Shown: positions 1 to 6,758 of the stretch, one piece after another
How positions within the stretch are numbered: position 1 is the stretch's first letter
Layout: each line of letters starts with the position of its first letter
Assembly (NCBI GenBank): GCA_002413455.1
Contig: DHXA01000025.1
Span: 1-8,222, forward strand
DNA: 8,222 nt
Source of the DNA: Rhodanobacter sp. UBA5168
GTDB taxonomy: Bacteria > Pseudomonadota > Gammaproteobacteria > Xanthomonadales > Rhodanobacteraceae
Direction: 5' to 3'
Position numbers and translations under genes: made by a program
Notes under the pieces: generated by a model
The model's input: only the letters and a program-made list of their open reading frames with translations
Databases searched by the model: none
What the model was told of the DNA's origin: nothing

Positions 1-2921
1 AAGTCGATCATCATGATCGCGTTTTTCTTGACGATGCCTATCAAGAGCACGATGCCGACGATGCCATCCACCGACAGGCTCATGCCGCAGATGATCAGCG
101 CCAGCAGCGCGCCGACACCGGCCGGCGGCAGGGTCGAGATGATCGTCAGCGGATGGATGTAGCTCTCGTACAGCACGCCCAGCACGATGTAGATCACCAC
201 GATCGCGGCCAGCAGCAGCAGCACTTCGTCACCCAGCGAGGAAGTGAACTCGGCAGCCTTGCCGACGAACTCGCCGCGCACCTGCGGCGGGAACTTCAGC
301 TGCGCCTCGACCTCGTGGATCGCCGATACCGCATCGGACAGCGAATAGCCTGCCGCCACGTTGAACGCCAGCGTCACCGCCGGCAGCTGCTGCTGATGGC
401 TGACCACCAGCGGCGCGCTGGTGATCTGCGCGCTGACCAGCGAGGACAGCGGAATGGTGCCGCCGCCGCCGAGCTGGAAGCCCACGTTGCCGCTGTTGCC
501 GATGCCCGACGGCGTTGCCGAGTTGCTCGATTTCAACTGGCCGAAACTGGTCGCGTCACTGCCGGTCAGCGCGCCGTTGCCGTTGCCGCGCACGGTCAGC
601 TTGTTCAGCAGGTCGTCGCTGGAGCGGAACTCCGGCGCCACTTCCAGCACCACGCGATACTGGTTGAGCTGGGTGAAGATGGTGGAGATCTGGCGCTGGC
701 CGAACGCGTCGTACAAGGTGTCGTCGATGCTCTGTACCGGCACGCCGAGGCGGCTGGCCTTTTCGCGGTCGATGGTCAGTTTCAGCGCATTGCCGTTGTT
801 GGCCAGGTTGTTGTCGACATCGGACAACTCCGGGCGCTGGCGCATCGCCTGGGTCATCTGCCCGGCGTACTGGGCCAGCTCCACCGAGTTCACGTCCGAC
901 AGCGAGTACTGGTACTCGGTGGCGGCCACGCGGCTGTCCAGCGTCACGTCCTGCACCGGTTTCAGATACAGCGCCACGCCCGGTATGCCGGCCACCGTCT
1001 GCTGCAATCGCGGCAGCAATGCGTCCAGGCCGTCGCGGTCGCCGCGATCCTTCAGCACGATGCTGAGCTGGCCCTGGTTCAGCGTGGGGTTGATCGTGCC
1101 GGCGCCGATAAAGGCGGCCACGCCGGCCACGGCCGGATCCTTGCGCAAGGCCTCGGCAACCGCCTTGGTGCGGTCTTCCATCTGCGGGAACGCGATGTTG
1201 TCGTCGGCCTGCACCACGCCGGTGATCAGGCCGGTGTCCTGCTCGGGCAGCAGGCCCTTGGGGATCACGATGTACAGGAACACGGTGAGCACCACCGCGG
1301 CGCCGGCCACCAGCATGGTCAGCTGGCGATGGTCGAGCACCCAGTCCAGCGTGTTGGCGTACAGGTCGACCGTGCGTGTCCACAGGTCGCGCTTGCCGCT
1401 GGCGGCCTGGCGCTCGTGGGTGTCGTCGCCCGGCGGCAGTTGATCCGGCTTGAGCAGGTAGGCGCACATCATCGGCGTCAGCGTCAGCGACACCAGCATC
1501 GAGATGGTCACCGCAATGGTCAGCACCCACGCGAATTCGTGGAACAGCCGGCCGGTGACGCCAGGCATCAGCAGCAGCGGCAGGAATACCGCCACCAGCG
1601 ACACGGTCAGCGACAGCACGGTGAAACCGATTTCCTTGGCACCGATCTCGGCCGCTTCCTTGCCGCTCTTGCCCTGCTCGATGTAGCGCACGATGTTCTC
1701 GATCATCACGATCGCATCGTCGACCACGAAACCGGTGGCCACGGTGAGCGCCATCAGCGACAGGTTGTCCAGCGACATGCCGGTGAACGCCATCACGCCG
1801 AACGTGCCCATCAGCGACAGCGGCACCGCCACCGAGGGAATGATGGTGGCCCACAGCCGGCGCAGGAACACGAAGATCACCGCCACCACCAGGAAGATGG
1901 TGAGCAGCAGGGTGAACTGCACATCGTGCACCGAGGCCTGGATGGTCACCGTGCGATCGGCAAACACGTCCAGGTGCACATCGGCCGGCAATGCGGCGCG
2001 CAGCTCGGGCAGCACCGCACGGATCTGCGCCACCGTCTGCACGATGTTGGCGCCGGGCTGGCGGCGCACGTCCAGCAGCACCGCCGGCTTGCCGTTGGCC
2101 CATGCGGCGAGCTGGTCGTTCTCGACGCCGTCCACCACGCTGGACACATCGGACAGCCGCACCGGCGAGTTGTTCTTGTAACTGATGATGGTGTTCTTGT
2201 ATTCGGCCGCATCGGACAGCTGATCGTTGGTGCCGATCGAGTAGCTCTGCGTCTTGCCGTTCAACGTACCCTTCGGCGCGTTGACGTTGGCCTGGGTCAG
2301 CGCGCTACGCACGTCCTCCATCGTGAGGCCGAGGTTGGACAGCTGCGCCGGGTTCACCTGCACGCGCACCGCCGGCCGCACATTGCCGGCGATCGAGACC
2401 AGGCCCACGCCCTGCACCTGCGACAGCTTCTGCGCGATGATCGAGTCGGCCAGGTCGTTCACCTCGCGCAACTGGCGGCTGGTCGAGGTGAGCTTGAGGG
2501 TGAGGATCGGTGCATCGGCCGGGTTCACGCGGTTGTACACCGGCGGATACGGCAAGTTGCCCGGCAGCGTGCCGCGCGCCTGGTTGATCGCCGCCTGCAC
2601 ATCCTGCGCGGCGATGTCGATGTCCCGATCCATCGCAAACTGCAAAATGATCGTGGACAGCCCGGCGGAGGAGTCCGAGCTCATCATGGTCAGCCCGGAG
2701 ATCTGCCCCAGGTTGCGCTCCAACGGCGTGGTGATCAGCGATGCCATGGTGTTGGCGCTGGCGCCCGGATACTGGGTGCTCACCACCAGACTGGGCGCCT
2801 CGATCTCCGGCAAAGCCGACACCGGCAGCTGGCGGTAGCCGAGGATGCCGAGCAGCAGCACCGCCACCATCAACAGCGAGGTGGCGATCGGCCGGCGAAT
2901 GAAGAGGGTCGAGAATCCCAT
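1..2921 (-). CDS. mdtB: MdtB-like RND multidrug efflux permease (partial, C-terminus outside window)
   Basis: Inner-membrane proton-driven pump of the RND/HAE-1 family. It works with a periplasmic adaptor and an outer-membrane channel to expel drugs. Translation from the ATG at 2921-2919 gives 973 codons without a stop and runs off the left edge. TM1 is at residues 11-29, preceded by the family's N-terminal LFIRRP; the porter region includes YPGAS and AAINQA. The TM4 proton-relay pair is D401-D402 in GFVVDDAIVMIEN (codons at 1716-1721). Near the edge is GIVKKNAIMMID, whose second Lys (about 966) aligns with the relay lysine of AcrB. Remembered E. coli sequences fit MdtB better than MdtC (VSALPE, NPADAPI, FGQRQIST followed by NQYRVVLE). 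About 100 C-terminal residues should lie outside. A stop lies a few codons upstream, so this ATG is the only sensible start; the Shine-Dalgarno is weak (GGAT). Oddity: a Gly/Ser/Asn-rich insertion at residues 779-821. An mdtC-like partner may follow beyond the window. Confidence 0.93.
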   Translation of the reverse strand, partial: MGFSTLFIRRPIATSLLMVAVLLLGILGYRQLPVSALPEIEAPSLVVSTQYPGASANTMASLITTPLERNLGQISGLTMMSSDSSAGLSTIILQFAMDRDIDIAAQDVQAAINQARGTLPGNLPYPPVYNRVNPADAPILTLKLTSTSRQLREVNDLADSIIAQKLSQVQGVGLVSIAGNVRPAVRVQVNPAQLSNLGLTMEDVRSALTQANVNAPKGTLNGKTQSYSIGTNDQLSDAAEYKNTIISYKNNSPVRLSDVSSVVDGVENDQLAAWANGKPAVLLDVRRQPGANIVQTVAQIRAVLPELRAALPADVHLDVFADRTVTIQASVHDVQFTLLLTIFLVVAVIFVFLRRLWATIIPSVAVPLSLMGTFGVMAFTGMSLDNLSLMALTVATGFVVDDAIVMIENIVRYIEQGKSGKEAAEIGAKEIGFTVLSLTVSLVAVFLPLLLMPGVTGRLFHEFAWVLTIAVTISMLVSLTLTPMMCAYLLKPDQLPPGDDTHERQAASGKRDLWTRTVDLYANTLDWVLDHRQLTMLVAGAAVVLTVFLYIVIPKGLLPEQDTGLITGVVQADDNIAFPQMEDRTKAVAEALRKDPAVAGVAAFIGAGTINPTLNQGQLSIVLKDRGDRDGLDALLPRLQQTVAGIPGVALYLKPVQDVTLDSRVAATEYQYSLSDVNSVELAQYAGQMTQAMRQRPELSDVDNNLANNGNALKLTIDREKASRLGVPVQSIDDTLYDAFGQRQISTIFTQLNQYRVVLEVAPEFRSSDDLLNKLTVRGNGNGALTGSDATSFGQLKSSNSATPSGIGNSGNVGFQLGGGGTIPLSSLVSAQITSAPLVVSHQQQLPAVTLAFNVAAGYSLSDAVSAIHEVEAQLKFPPQVRGEFVGKAAEFTSSLGDEVLLLLAAIVVIYIVLGVLYESYIHPLTIISTLPPAGVGALLALIICGMSLSVDGIVGIVLLIGIVKKNAIMMID

Positions 2922-3028
2922 GGCTATCCGTAACGTGGTGAAGCAGTTTCAGCGTCAATCATGTGTGCGTCGCCGCCAGGTTCATCCCGACGCGGTGCCG
3001 GCGCGCGGGTCGACGCACCGGCGTGCCA

Positions 3029-4261
3029 TCAATGGCGGCGGCCGCCGCTCCTGGTGGTCTTCTTGGCTTTCTCCAGCTCAGCCGTGGTCGGCGCCGCCGG
3101 CACTTCGCCGGGCTTGAGCGCGTTGACCTTGCTGCCCGGCTTCAGCCGGAACTGGCCTTCGGTGACGACCCGGTCGCCCGCCTTCAGGCCGCTGCCGATC
3201 ATCACGTAGCTGTCGCCCACTTCGCCGGCGATCACCACCGCCTGCATCTTGACCGTGCTGTCGCCCTGCACCTGGTAGACATAGTCGCCATCGGGCCCGC
3301 GCTGCACGGCCTGCGCCGGAATCACCAGGCCGCCGTCGACCGTGTTCACCAGCAGCTGCACGTTGACGAACTGGCCCGGCCACAGCTCGTTCTTGGCGTT
3401 CGCGAATTCGGACTTGAGGCGGAACGTGCCGGTGGTGGTGTCGATCTGGTTGTCGATCACCTTCAGCACGCCGCCGCTGGCGATCGGGTGGGCATCGGTG
3501 CGGTCGAGCGCCGTCACCTGCAATGTCGCGCTGTCCTTGGCCGCCGCGGCGCGCACCATGTCGAGATTCTGCTCGGGCAGGGTGAACATGATGTTGATCG
3601 GCTGCAGCTGGGTCAGCGTGACGATCGCGGTGGACGTGGTGATCACGTTGCCCGGATCCACGCCGCGGATGCCGGCCAGGCCATCGATCGGCGAGATCAC
3701 CTTGGTGTAGGCCAGCTGCACCTGGCTGTCGCGGATGTTGGCCGCGTCGGCCGCCACCGCGGCCTGGTACTGGGTTGCCGTGTTGCGCAGCGTATCCAGA
3801 TCCTGCTTGGAGATATAACCCTTGGCGATCAGGTCCTGGTTGCGCGACAGGTTGCTTTTCGCGGTGTCCAGCAGCGCCTGATCCTGATGCTGCTTTGCCA
3901 GCGCCTGGTCATAGGCCGCCTGATAAGTACGCGGATCGATCTGCGCCAGCACCTGGCCTTTCTTGACCGGCTGGCCTTCGGTGAAGTCGAGGCTGAGCAA
4001 TTGACCGCCCACCTGCGGGTTCACGGTGACCGTGTTCAGCGCCTGCACCGTGCCCAGTGCGGTCAGATAGACCGGCACGTTCTGCTTGACCACCGGCACC
4101 ACGGTGACGGGCACTGGCGGCGTCTCATCCTTGCCGTCCTTGCCCTTGCCAGCGGTTTGCGCCGCGGCCGAGCCGGCCGGTTTGTGCAGCAGACGGAAAC
4201 CCACGACGGCCACGACGATCACGACAATGACGATCAACGCGATCTTCCAAAAACGCGACAT
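3029..4261 (-). CDS. mdtA: MdtA-like periplasmic adaptor subunit of the RND efflux pump
   Basis: Membrane-fusion protein of 410 residues (E. coli MdtA is about 415) that links the inner-membrane pump to an outer-membrane channel. Domain order fits the family. An uncleaved N-terminal anchor at residues 7-24 (IALIVIVVIVVAVVGF, with no lipobox Cys) is followed by an Ala/Lys/Gly-rich linker to about 47. The first half of the lipoyl domain is at about 70-112 (GTVQALNTVTVNPQVGGQ, then EGQPVKKGQVLAQIDP). An alpha-helical hairpin rich in Gln, Ala and Asp covers 113-185, and the second lipoyl half is near 186-215 (ISPIDGLAGIRGVDPGNVI). Then come the beta-barrel (about 220-305) and the membrane-proximal domain (310-385), ending in a basic tail. 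The ATG at 4261 has AGGAG at 4272-4268, six bases away, which fixes the start. It is first in the operon, 107 nt before the permease. No local regulator gene is visible next to it; the divergent neighbour is a cytochrome. Confidence 0.95.
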   Translation of the reverse strand: MSRFWKIALIVIVVIVVAVVGFRLLHKPAGSAAAQTAGKGKDGKDETPPVPVTVVPVVKQNVPVYLTALGTVQALNTVTVNPQVGGQLLSLDFTEGQPVKKGQVLAQIDPRTYQAAYDQALAKQHQDQALLDTAKSNLSRNQDLIAKGYISKQDLDTLRNTATQYQAAVAADAANIRDSQVQLAYTKVISPIDGLAGIRGVDPGNVITTSTAIVTLTQLQPINIMFTLPEQNLDMVRAAAAKDSATLQVTALDRTDAHPIASGGVLKVIDNQIDTTTGTFRLKSEFANAKNELWPGQFVNVQLLVNTVDGGLVIPAQAVQRGPDGDYVYQVQGDSTVKMQAVVIAGEVGDSYVMIGSGLKAGDRVVTEGQFRLKPGSKVNALKPGEVPAAPTTAELEKAKKTTRSGGRRH

Positions 4262-4391
4262 GTAAAACTCCTGGACTGAACGGTGCGGTCAACCGGCACT
4301 CGATAACGCGGCAAGCGTCTCATGATGGGACATCTGCCGGGCGCGCACCCGTTCGGAACGCTGCCGACAAACACCTCTCTTCTAGGATGAA

Positions 4392-4422
4392 AGCATAGGG
4401 GCAGTTGAACGAACTTGAACAA
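4392..4422 (-). promoter_or_regulatory. Candidate promoter/operator of the mdtAB operon
   Basis: On the minus strand TATGCT (4397-4392) is a 4-of-6 match to the sigma-70 -10 box and lies about 130 nt before the mdtA start. No good -35 box sits at the usual distance. Instead the plus strand carries two copies of TTGAAC (4405-4410 and 4415-4420) exactly 10 bp apart, covering the -35 position. Copies one helical turn apart are a common layout for a regulator site. The promoter reading is weak and the operator reading is inference. Confidence 0.3.
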
Positions 4423-4544
4423 TGCCGGTTGACATGGGTCGGACATGACCGATGGCATGGCCGCACGCCATCGCATCGCCATTCCCAGGTACCGCGCGGG
4501 TTGCGGCGCCAACGGCGATCGCGATCGCGCATCGCCACAGCACC

Positions 4545-4574
4545 CTGAAACTTGCCGCGCGCTTCGTTTATAAT
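4545..4574 (+). promoter_or_regulatory. Sigma-70-type promoter of the cytochrome c gene
   Basis: A perfect TATAAT is at 4569-4574, in AT-rich surroundings that stand out in this GC-rich DNA. An 18-nt spacer separates it from CTGAAA at 4545-4550, a 4-of-6 match to the -35 consensus. Transcription would start near 4581 and leave a leader of about 180 nt before the GTG start codon. This is the best promoter in the window. Confidence 0.6.
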
Positions 4575-4580
4575 CCGCGA

Positions 4581-4760
4581 CTGGTTGCCTGCCGGGCGCT
4601 GAATCGGGGCCTGGCGGCAGCGACACCCATGCCGCACGCCCCCAGGTGCGGCAATCCACGCCGGGATGAGTTCGCCAGACCGGTGCTACAGAACAGGCAA
4701 TTCAGACAGGTCCGGCTGCCATCGTGGCGTTCGGCCCCGTCCACTGACAGGAGTACGTGC
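4581..4760 (+). promoter_or_regulatory. Long GC-rich, potentially structured 5' leader of the cytochrome c mRNA
   Basis: Between the predicted transcription start and the GTG codon lie about 180 nt that can form consecutive hairpins. The first is CTGCCGGGC (4589-4597) pairing with 4609-4620, 9 bp with a 3-nt bulge. The second is TGCCGCAC (4630-4637) with GTGCGGCA (4646-4653), a perfect 8-bp stem with an 8-nt loop. A weaker third pairs CGCCGG (4659-4664) with CCGGTG (4680-4685), including one G-U pair. I do not recognise a known riboswitch or RNA family. None of the stems obviously covers the ribosome site. A regulatory role is inference; GC-rich DNA makes such stems fairly often. Confidence 0.35.
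4749..4753 (+). promoter_or_regulatory. Ribosome binding site that fixes the cytochrome c start at GTG 4761
   Basis: AGGAG at 4749-4753 lies seven bases before GTG 4761 and 19 bases before the in-frame ATG at 4773. The spacing therefore favours the GTG. Confidence 0.75.
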
Positions 4761-5294
4761 GTGAGCGGTCCCATGAGCAAATCCGATCAGAGCGTCTTGC
4801 GCCAGTTTTCGATCATGATCGGCGGTCTGGCGGTACTGACGGTGGTGCTGATCTTCGCGGCACTGGCGATCTACGAGCACGAGCCGCAGGCGACCAACCC
4901 GAACCAGGCGGCCATGACCACCGCGCGGATCGCTCCGGCCGGTGCCGTCTACGCCGGCAATACCGGCCGCGCCGCCATGCAGGCTGCCGCCGATGCCGCC
5001 GCCAAGGCCGCGGCCTCACAGGTCGCTTACGGCGGCACTACCGACGGCAAGGCGATCTTCGATCACCTGTGCACCAGCTGCCACACCTCCGGCGTTGCCG
5101 GCGCACCCAAGGTGGGCGACAAGTCCAACTGGGGTCCGCGCATCGCCCAGGGCCTGGATACGCTGGTCAAGCACGCGACCGACGGCTATAAGGGCCCGGA
5201 CGGCAACATGATGCCCGCAAAGGGCGGCAACCCAGCGCTCACCGACGAGCAGGTGAAGAACGCCGTGCACTGGATCGTCGACCAAGCCAAGTAA
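4761..5294 (+). CDS. Membrane-anchored mono-haem cytochrome c5 family protein
   Basis: Predicted periplasmic electron carrier of 177 residues, held in the inner membrane by one N-terminal segment. The anchor spans about residues 17-38 (FSIMIGGLAVLTVVLIFAAL). An Ala-rich, probably flexible linker follows (about 45-90), then one cytochrome c domain (about 91-177). The haem-attachment motif is CTSCH: C104 and C107 bind haem and H108 is the axial ligand. The following GVAGAPKVGDKSNWGPRIAQGLDTL is typical of cytochrome c5. The distal Met ligand is M150 or M151 in GNMMPAKGGNPALTDEQV. Such proteins carry electrons between the quinol-oxidising complexes and terminal oxidases or peroxidases; the partner here cannot be told from the sequence. 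The GTG start at 4761 is chosen because AGGAG lies 7 nt upstream; ATG 4773 is possible but too far from it. The gene stands alone between its own promoter and a terminator. Confidence 0.92.
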   Translation: MSGPMSKSDQSVLRQFSIMIGGLAVLTVVLIFAALAIYEHEPQATNPNQAAMTTARIAPAGAVYAGNTGRAAMQAAADAAAKAAASQVAYGGTTDGKAIFDHLCTSCHTSGVAGAPKVGDKSNWGPRIAQGLDTLVKHATDGYKGPDGNMMPAKGGNPALTDEQVKNAVHWIVDQAK

Positions 5295-5318
5295 GCCGGG
5301 CTTCAATCAAATCAGATC

Positions 5319-5346
5319 AACGCCGCCTTCGGGCGGCGTTTTCGTT
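5319..5346 (+). terminator. Rho-independent terminator of the cytochrome c gene
   Basis: A perfect 9-bp stem AACGCCGCC (5319-5327) / GGCGGCGTT (5332-5340) closes a TTCG tetraloop and is followed by a T-rich tail (TTTTCGTT at 5339-5346), 24 nt after the stop codon. On the minus strand no comparable T run follows the stem, so it mainly serves the cytochrome. It could act only weakly on the convergent acpH transcript. Confidence 0.93.
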
Positions 5347-5379
5347 CTCCTGCACCGCTAAGGAAGAGCGCGCCGGCGG

Positions 5380-5973
5380 TTACTCCGCATGCGTCCTGAT
5401 CCATGCTTGCGCAAACCCCTGCAACTGCGGAAAGAACGCGTCGAAGTGCGGCTGCAACAAGGCGTCGCGCTGCATCAGCACCGGCAAGGCCGAATCCAGC
5501 GGATTGGCGCGACTGAGCCGCTGCCCGATGCCGGTCAACGCATCACCCAGCGTCGCGAGGTCGGCGTAGCCGGCCGGCAGGTCGTGCGCATCCATGTAGC
5601 CGCGAAATCGCCGCAACGCTGGCGGCAGCAACGCGTCGTGCCGATGCAGCAAGGCACGCAACGCATCGCCATAGTCATCCAGCGGCTGTGCGTTCCAGCG
5701 CGAAAAATCCCGCGCGAGGCAATGGTCGAACCACATGTCCAGCATGATCCCGGCGTAGCGCCGATACGGCGATGGCAGCAGCACCCTGGCGGCCAGCACC
5801 TCGGGATGGGCATCGGTATAGACGTCGATCGCACGATGCAGGCGGATACCGTCGATCACCGGCTTGGGCAGCGGCATCGTCTCCGCTCGGCCATGCAGAA
5901 AATCGCCCAGCATGCCGCCCAGCCGCAGTTGTTCGTCATCGCCGGCCAGCAGTGCATGCGCCAGATGATTCAT
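5380..5973 (-). CDS. acpH: Acyl-carrier-protein phosphodiesterase (AcpH, DUF479 family)
   Basis: Predicted cytoplasmic enzyme that removes the 4'-phosphopantetheine arm from holo-ACP to give apo-ACP. AcpH is regarded as a divergent metal-dependent HD-type phosphohydrolase. The ATG at 5973 gives 197 residues (E. coli AcpH is about 193) and starts MNHLAHALLA, matching the family's MNFLAHLHLA. Family landmarks are GDF with D24, the metal-binding-like block GIRLHRAIDVYTD (42-54; H46, D50, D54) followed by HPEV, and LDMWFDHCLARDF (79-90; D79, D84, H85). An in-frame GTG at 5997 would add eight residues (VALPQAHR). It has AGGA about 10 nt upstream, but similarity favours 5973. The gene converges on the cytochrome and diverges from the hydrolase with only about 54 nt between start codons, so promoters there must overlap. 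Confidence 0.88.
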   Translation of the reverse strand: MNHLAHALLAGDDEQLRLGGMLGDFLHGRAETMPLPKPVIDGIRLHRAIDVYTDAHPEVLAARVLLPSPYRRYAGIMLDMWFDHCLARDFSRWNAQPLDDYGDALRALLHRHDALLPPALRRFRGYMDAHDLPAGYADLATLGDALTGIGQRLSRANPLDSALPVLMQRDALLQPHFDAFFPQLQGFAQAWIRTHAE

Positions 5974-6027
5974 GCGATGTGCCTGCGGCAAGGCCACAGG
6001 CGATAAATCCTGGTGGCGGTTATCATT

Positions 6028-6723
6028 ATGTGCATGAATCCCATCGAGCTTCCCGCCGACCCTGCCAGCTTTCCTGATGTCGCCGCCAGTTTCATGCTGA
6101 ACGGCCCCACCGGCAAGCTAGAAGCCATCAGCGACATCGCCGAACCGGCGTGCGCGCGCGGCGCCGTGGCGGTGCTCTGCCATCCGCTGACCCCCGAAGG
6201 CGGCACCATGCACAACAAGGTGGTGACGATGGCCGAGCGCGCGCTGCGCGAATCCGGGATCGATACGCTGCGCTTCAATTTTCGCGGAGCAGGCAACTCA
6301 CAAGGCGCCTACGACAAGGGCCAGGGCGAGAGCGACGATCTGGTCGCGGTCGTCAACTGGGTGCGCCGCGTGCGTCCGCATGATGCGCTGTGGCTGGCCG
6401 GTTTCTCGTTCGGCAGCTACGTCACCATCCGCAATGCCGTGCAGCTGCACGCCGATGCGCTGATCAGCATCGCGCCACCGGTCGGCCGCTGGGAGTTCGA
6501 AGCCGTGACGCTGCCGACCTGCCCATGGCTGATCGTGCAGGGCGAGGCCGACGAGGTGGTCGAGCCGCAGGCGGTATTCGACTGGGTCGATGCCATGCAG
6601 CACAAGCCCGAGCTGGTGCGCATGCCCGATACCAGTCATTTCTTTCACCGCCGGCTGATGGATCTGCGCGGCGCGATCAAGCACGCCGTGCGCAGCTGGC
6701 TGCCGCCGCAGCGGCATGGCTGA
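6028..6723 (+). CDS. Alpha/beta hydrolase of the COG2945 type
   Basis: Serine hydrolase of unknown substrate, 231 residues from ATG 6028, with no signal peptide and probably cytoplasmic. The fold landmarks appear in order: the oxyanion-region block CHPLTPEGGTMHNKVV (51-66), FNFRGAGNSQGAYDKGQGE (83-101), the nucleophile elbow GFSFG with S127, the acid D175 in VQGEADEVV, and the catalytic H204 in DTSHFFHRRL. The triad Ser-Asp-His is complete, so it should be active. Family members are mostly annotated only as predicted esterases or hydrolases. The start is uncertain. ATG 6028 has GGTGGCGG ending 8 nt upstream, ATG 6034 follows two codons later, and the frame stays open to GTG 6013. The stop is followed after 35 nt by zapE in the same direction, so the two are probably co-transcribed. 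Confidence 0.85.
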   Translation: MCMNPIELPADPASFPDVAASFMLNGPTGKLEAISDIAEPACARGAVAVLCHPLTPEGGTMHNKVVTMAERALRESGIDTLRFNFRGAGNSQGAYDKGQGESDDLVAVVNWVRRVRPHDALWLAGFSFGSYVTIRNAVQLHADALISIAPPVGRWEFEAVTLPTCPWLIVQGEADEVVEPQAVFDWVDAMQHKPELVRMPDTSHFFHRRLMDLRGAIKHAVRSWLPPQRHG

Positions 6724-6758
6724 CGCCCGCCATTCCCCTTTTGCAAGACCCGCGCTCC

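Larger units (their letters stand above)
4262..4760. other. Divergent intergenic region between the efflux operon and the cytochrome c gene
   Basis: A 499-nt gap with no convincing gene. Besides the candidate promoters and the cytochrome leader listed separately, it contains an inverted repeat CGATGGC/GCCATCG (4450-4456 and 4467-4473, 10-nt spacer), a 14-bp perfect palindrome built from two overlapping GCGATCGC units (4515-4528), and a direct repeat GCATCGCCA (4473-4481 and 4529-4537). An open frame runs in phase with the cytochrome from 4452. Its translation before 4761 is Arg/Pro/Ala-rich, has no recognisable domain and lacks a ribosome site, so I read it as non-coding. Confidence 0.6.

Noticed and set aside
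153..2933. A 926-codon open frame on the plus strand opposite the mdtB-like gene
   Set aside because: Its translation is dominated by His, Gln, Arg and Ala with no domain or membrane pattern, while the opposite strand encodes an unmistakable RND permease. It is a GC-driven shadow frame.
2922..3028. A possible small gene or hairpin in the 107-nt gap between mdtA and mdtB
   Set aside because: Only short, weak stems and no open frame with a ribosome site were seen; it looks like a simple intra-operon spacer.
2963..4279. A 438-codon open frame on the plus strand opposite mdtA
   Set aside because: It has the same His/Arg/Val/Leu-rich composition and no motif; the minus strand carries a full MdtA-like protein.
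4429..4457. TTGACA at 4429-4434 as a plus-strand -35 box
   Set aside because: No acceptable -10 hexamer lies 16-18 nt downstream (the best window reads ATGGCA), and the TATAAT promoter at 4569 is far better.
4707..4723. CAGGTCCGG resembling the SRP (4.5S) RNA core
   Set aside because: The rest of the conserved GGAAGGAAGCAGC loop is absent and the surroundings do not fold into the SRP hairpin.
5389..6006. A 205-codon plus-strand frame lying opposite acpH with almost the same span
   Set aside because: It looks striking because both frames have equal length, but only the minus-strand product shows family motifs.
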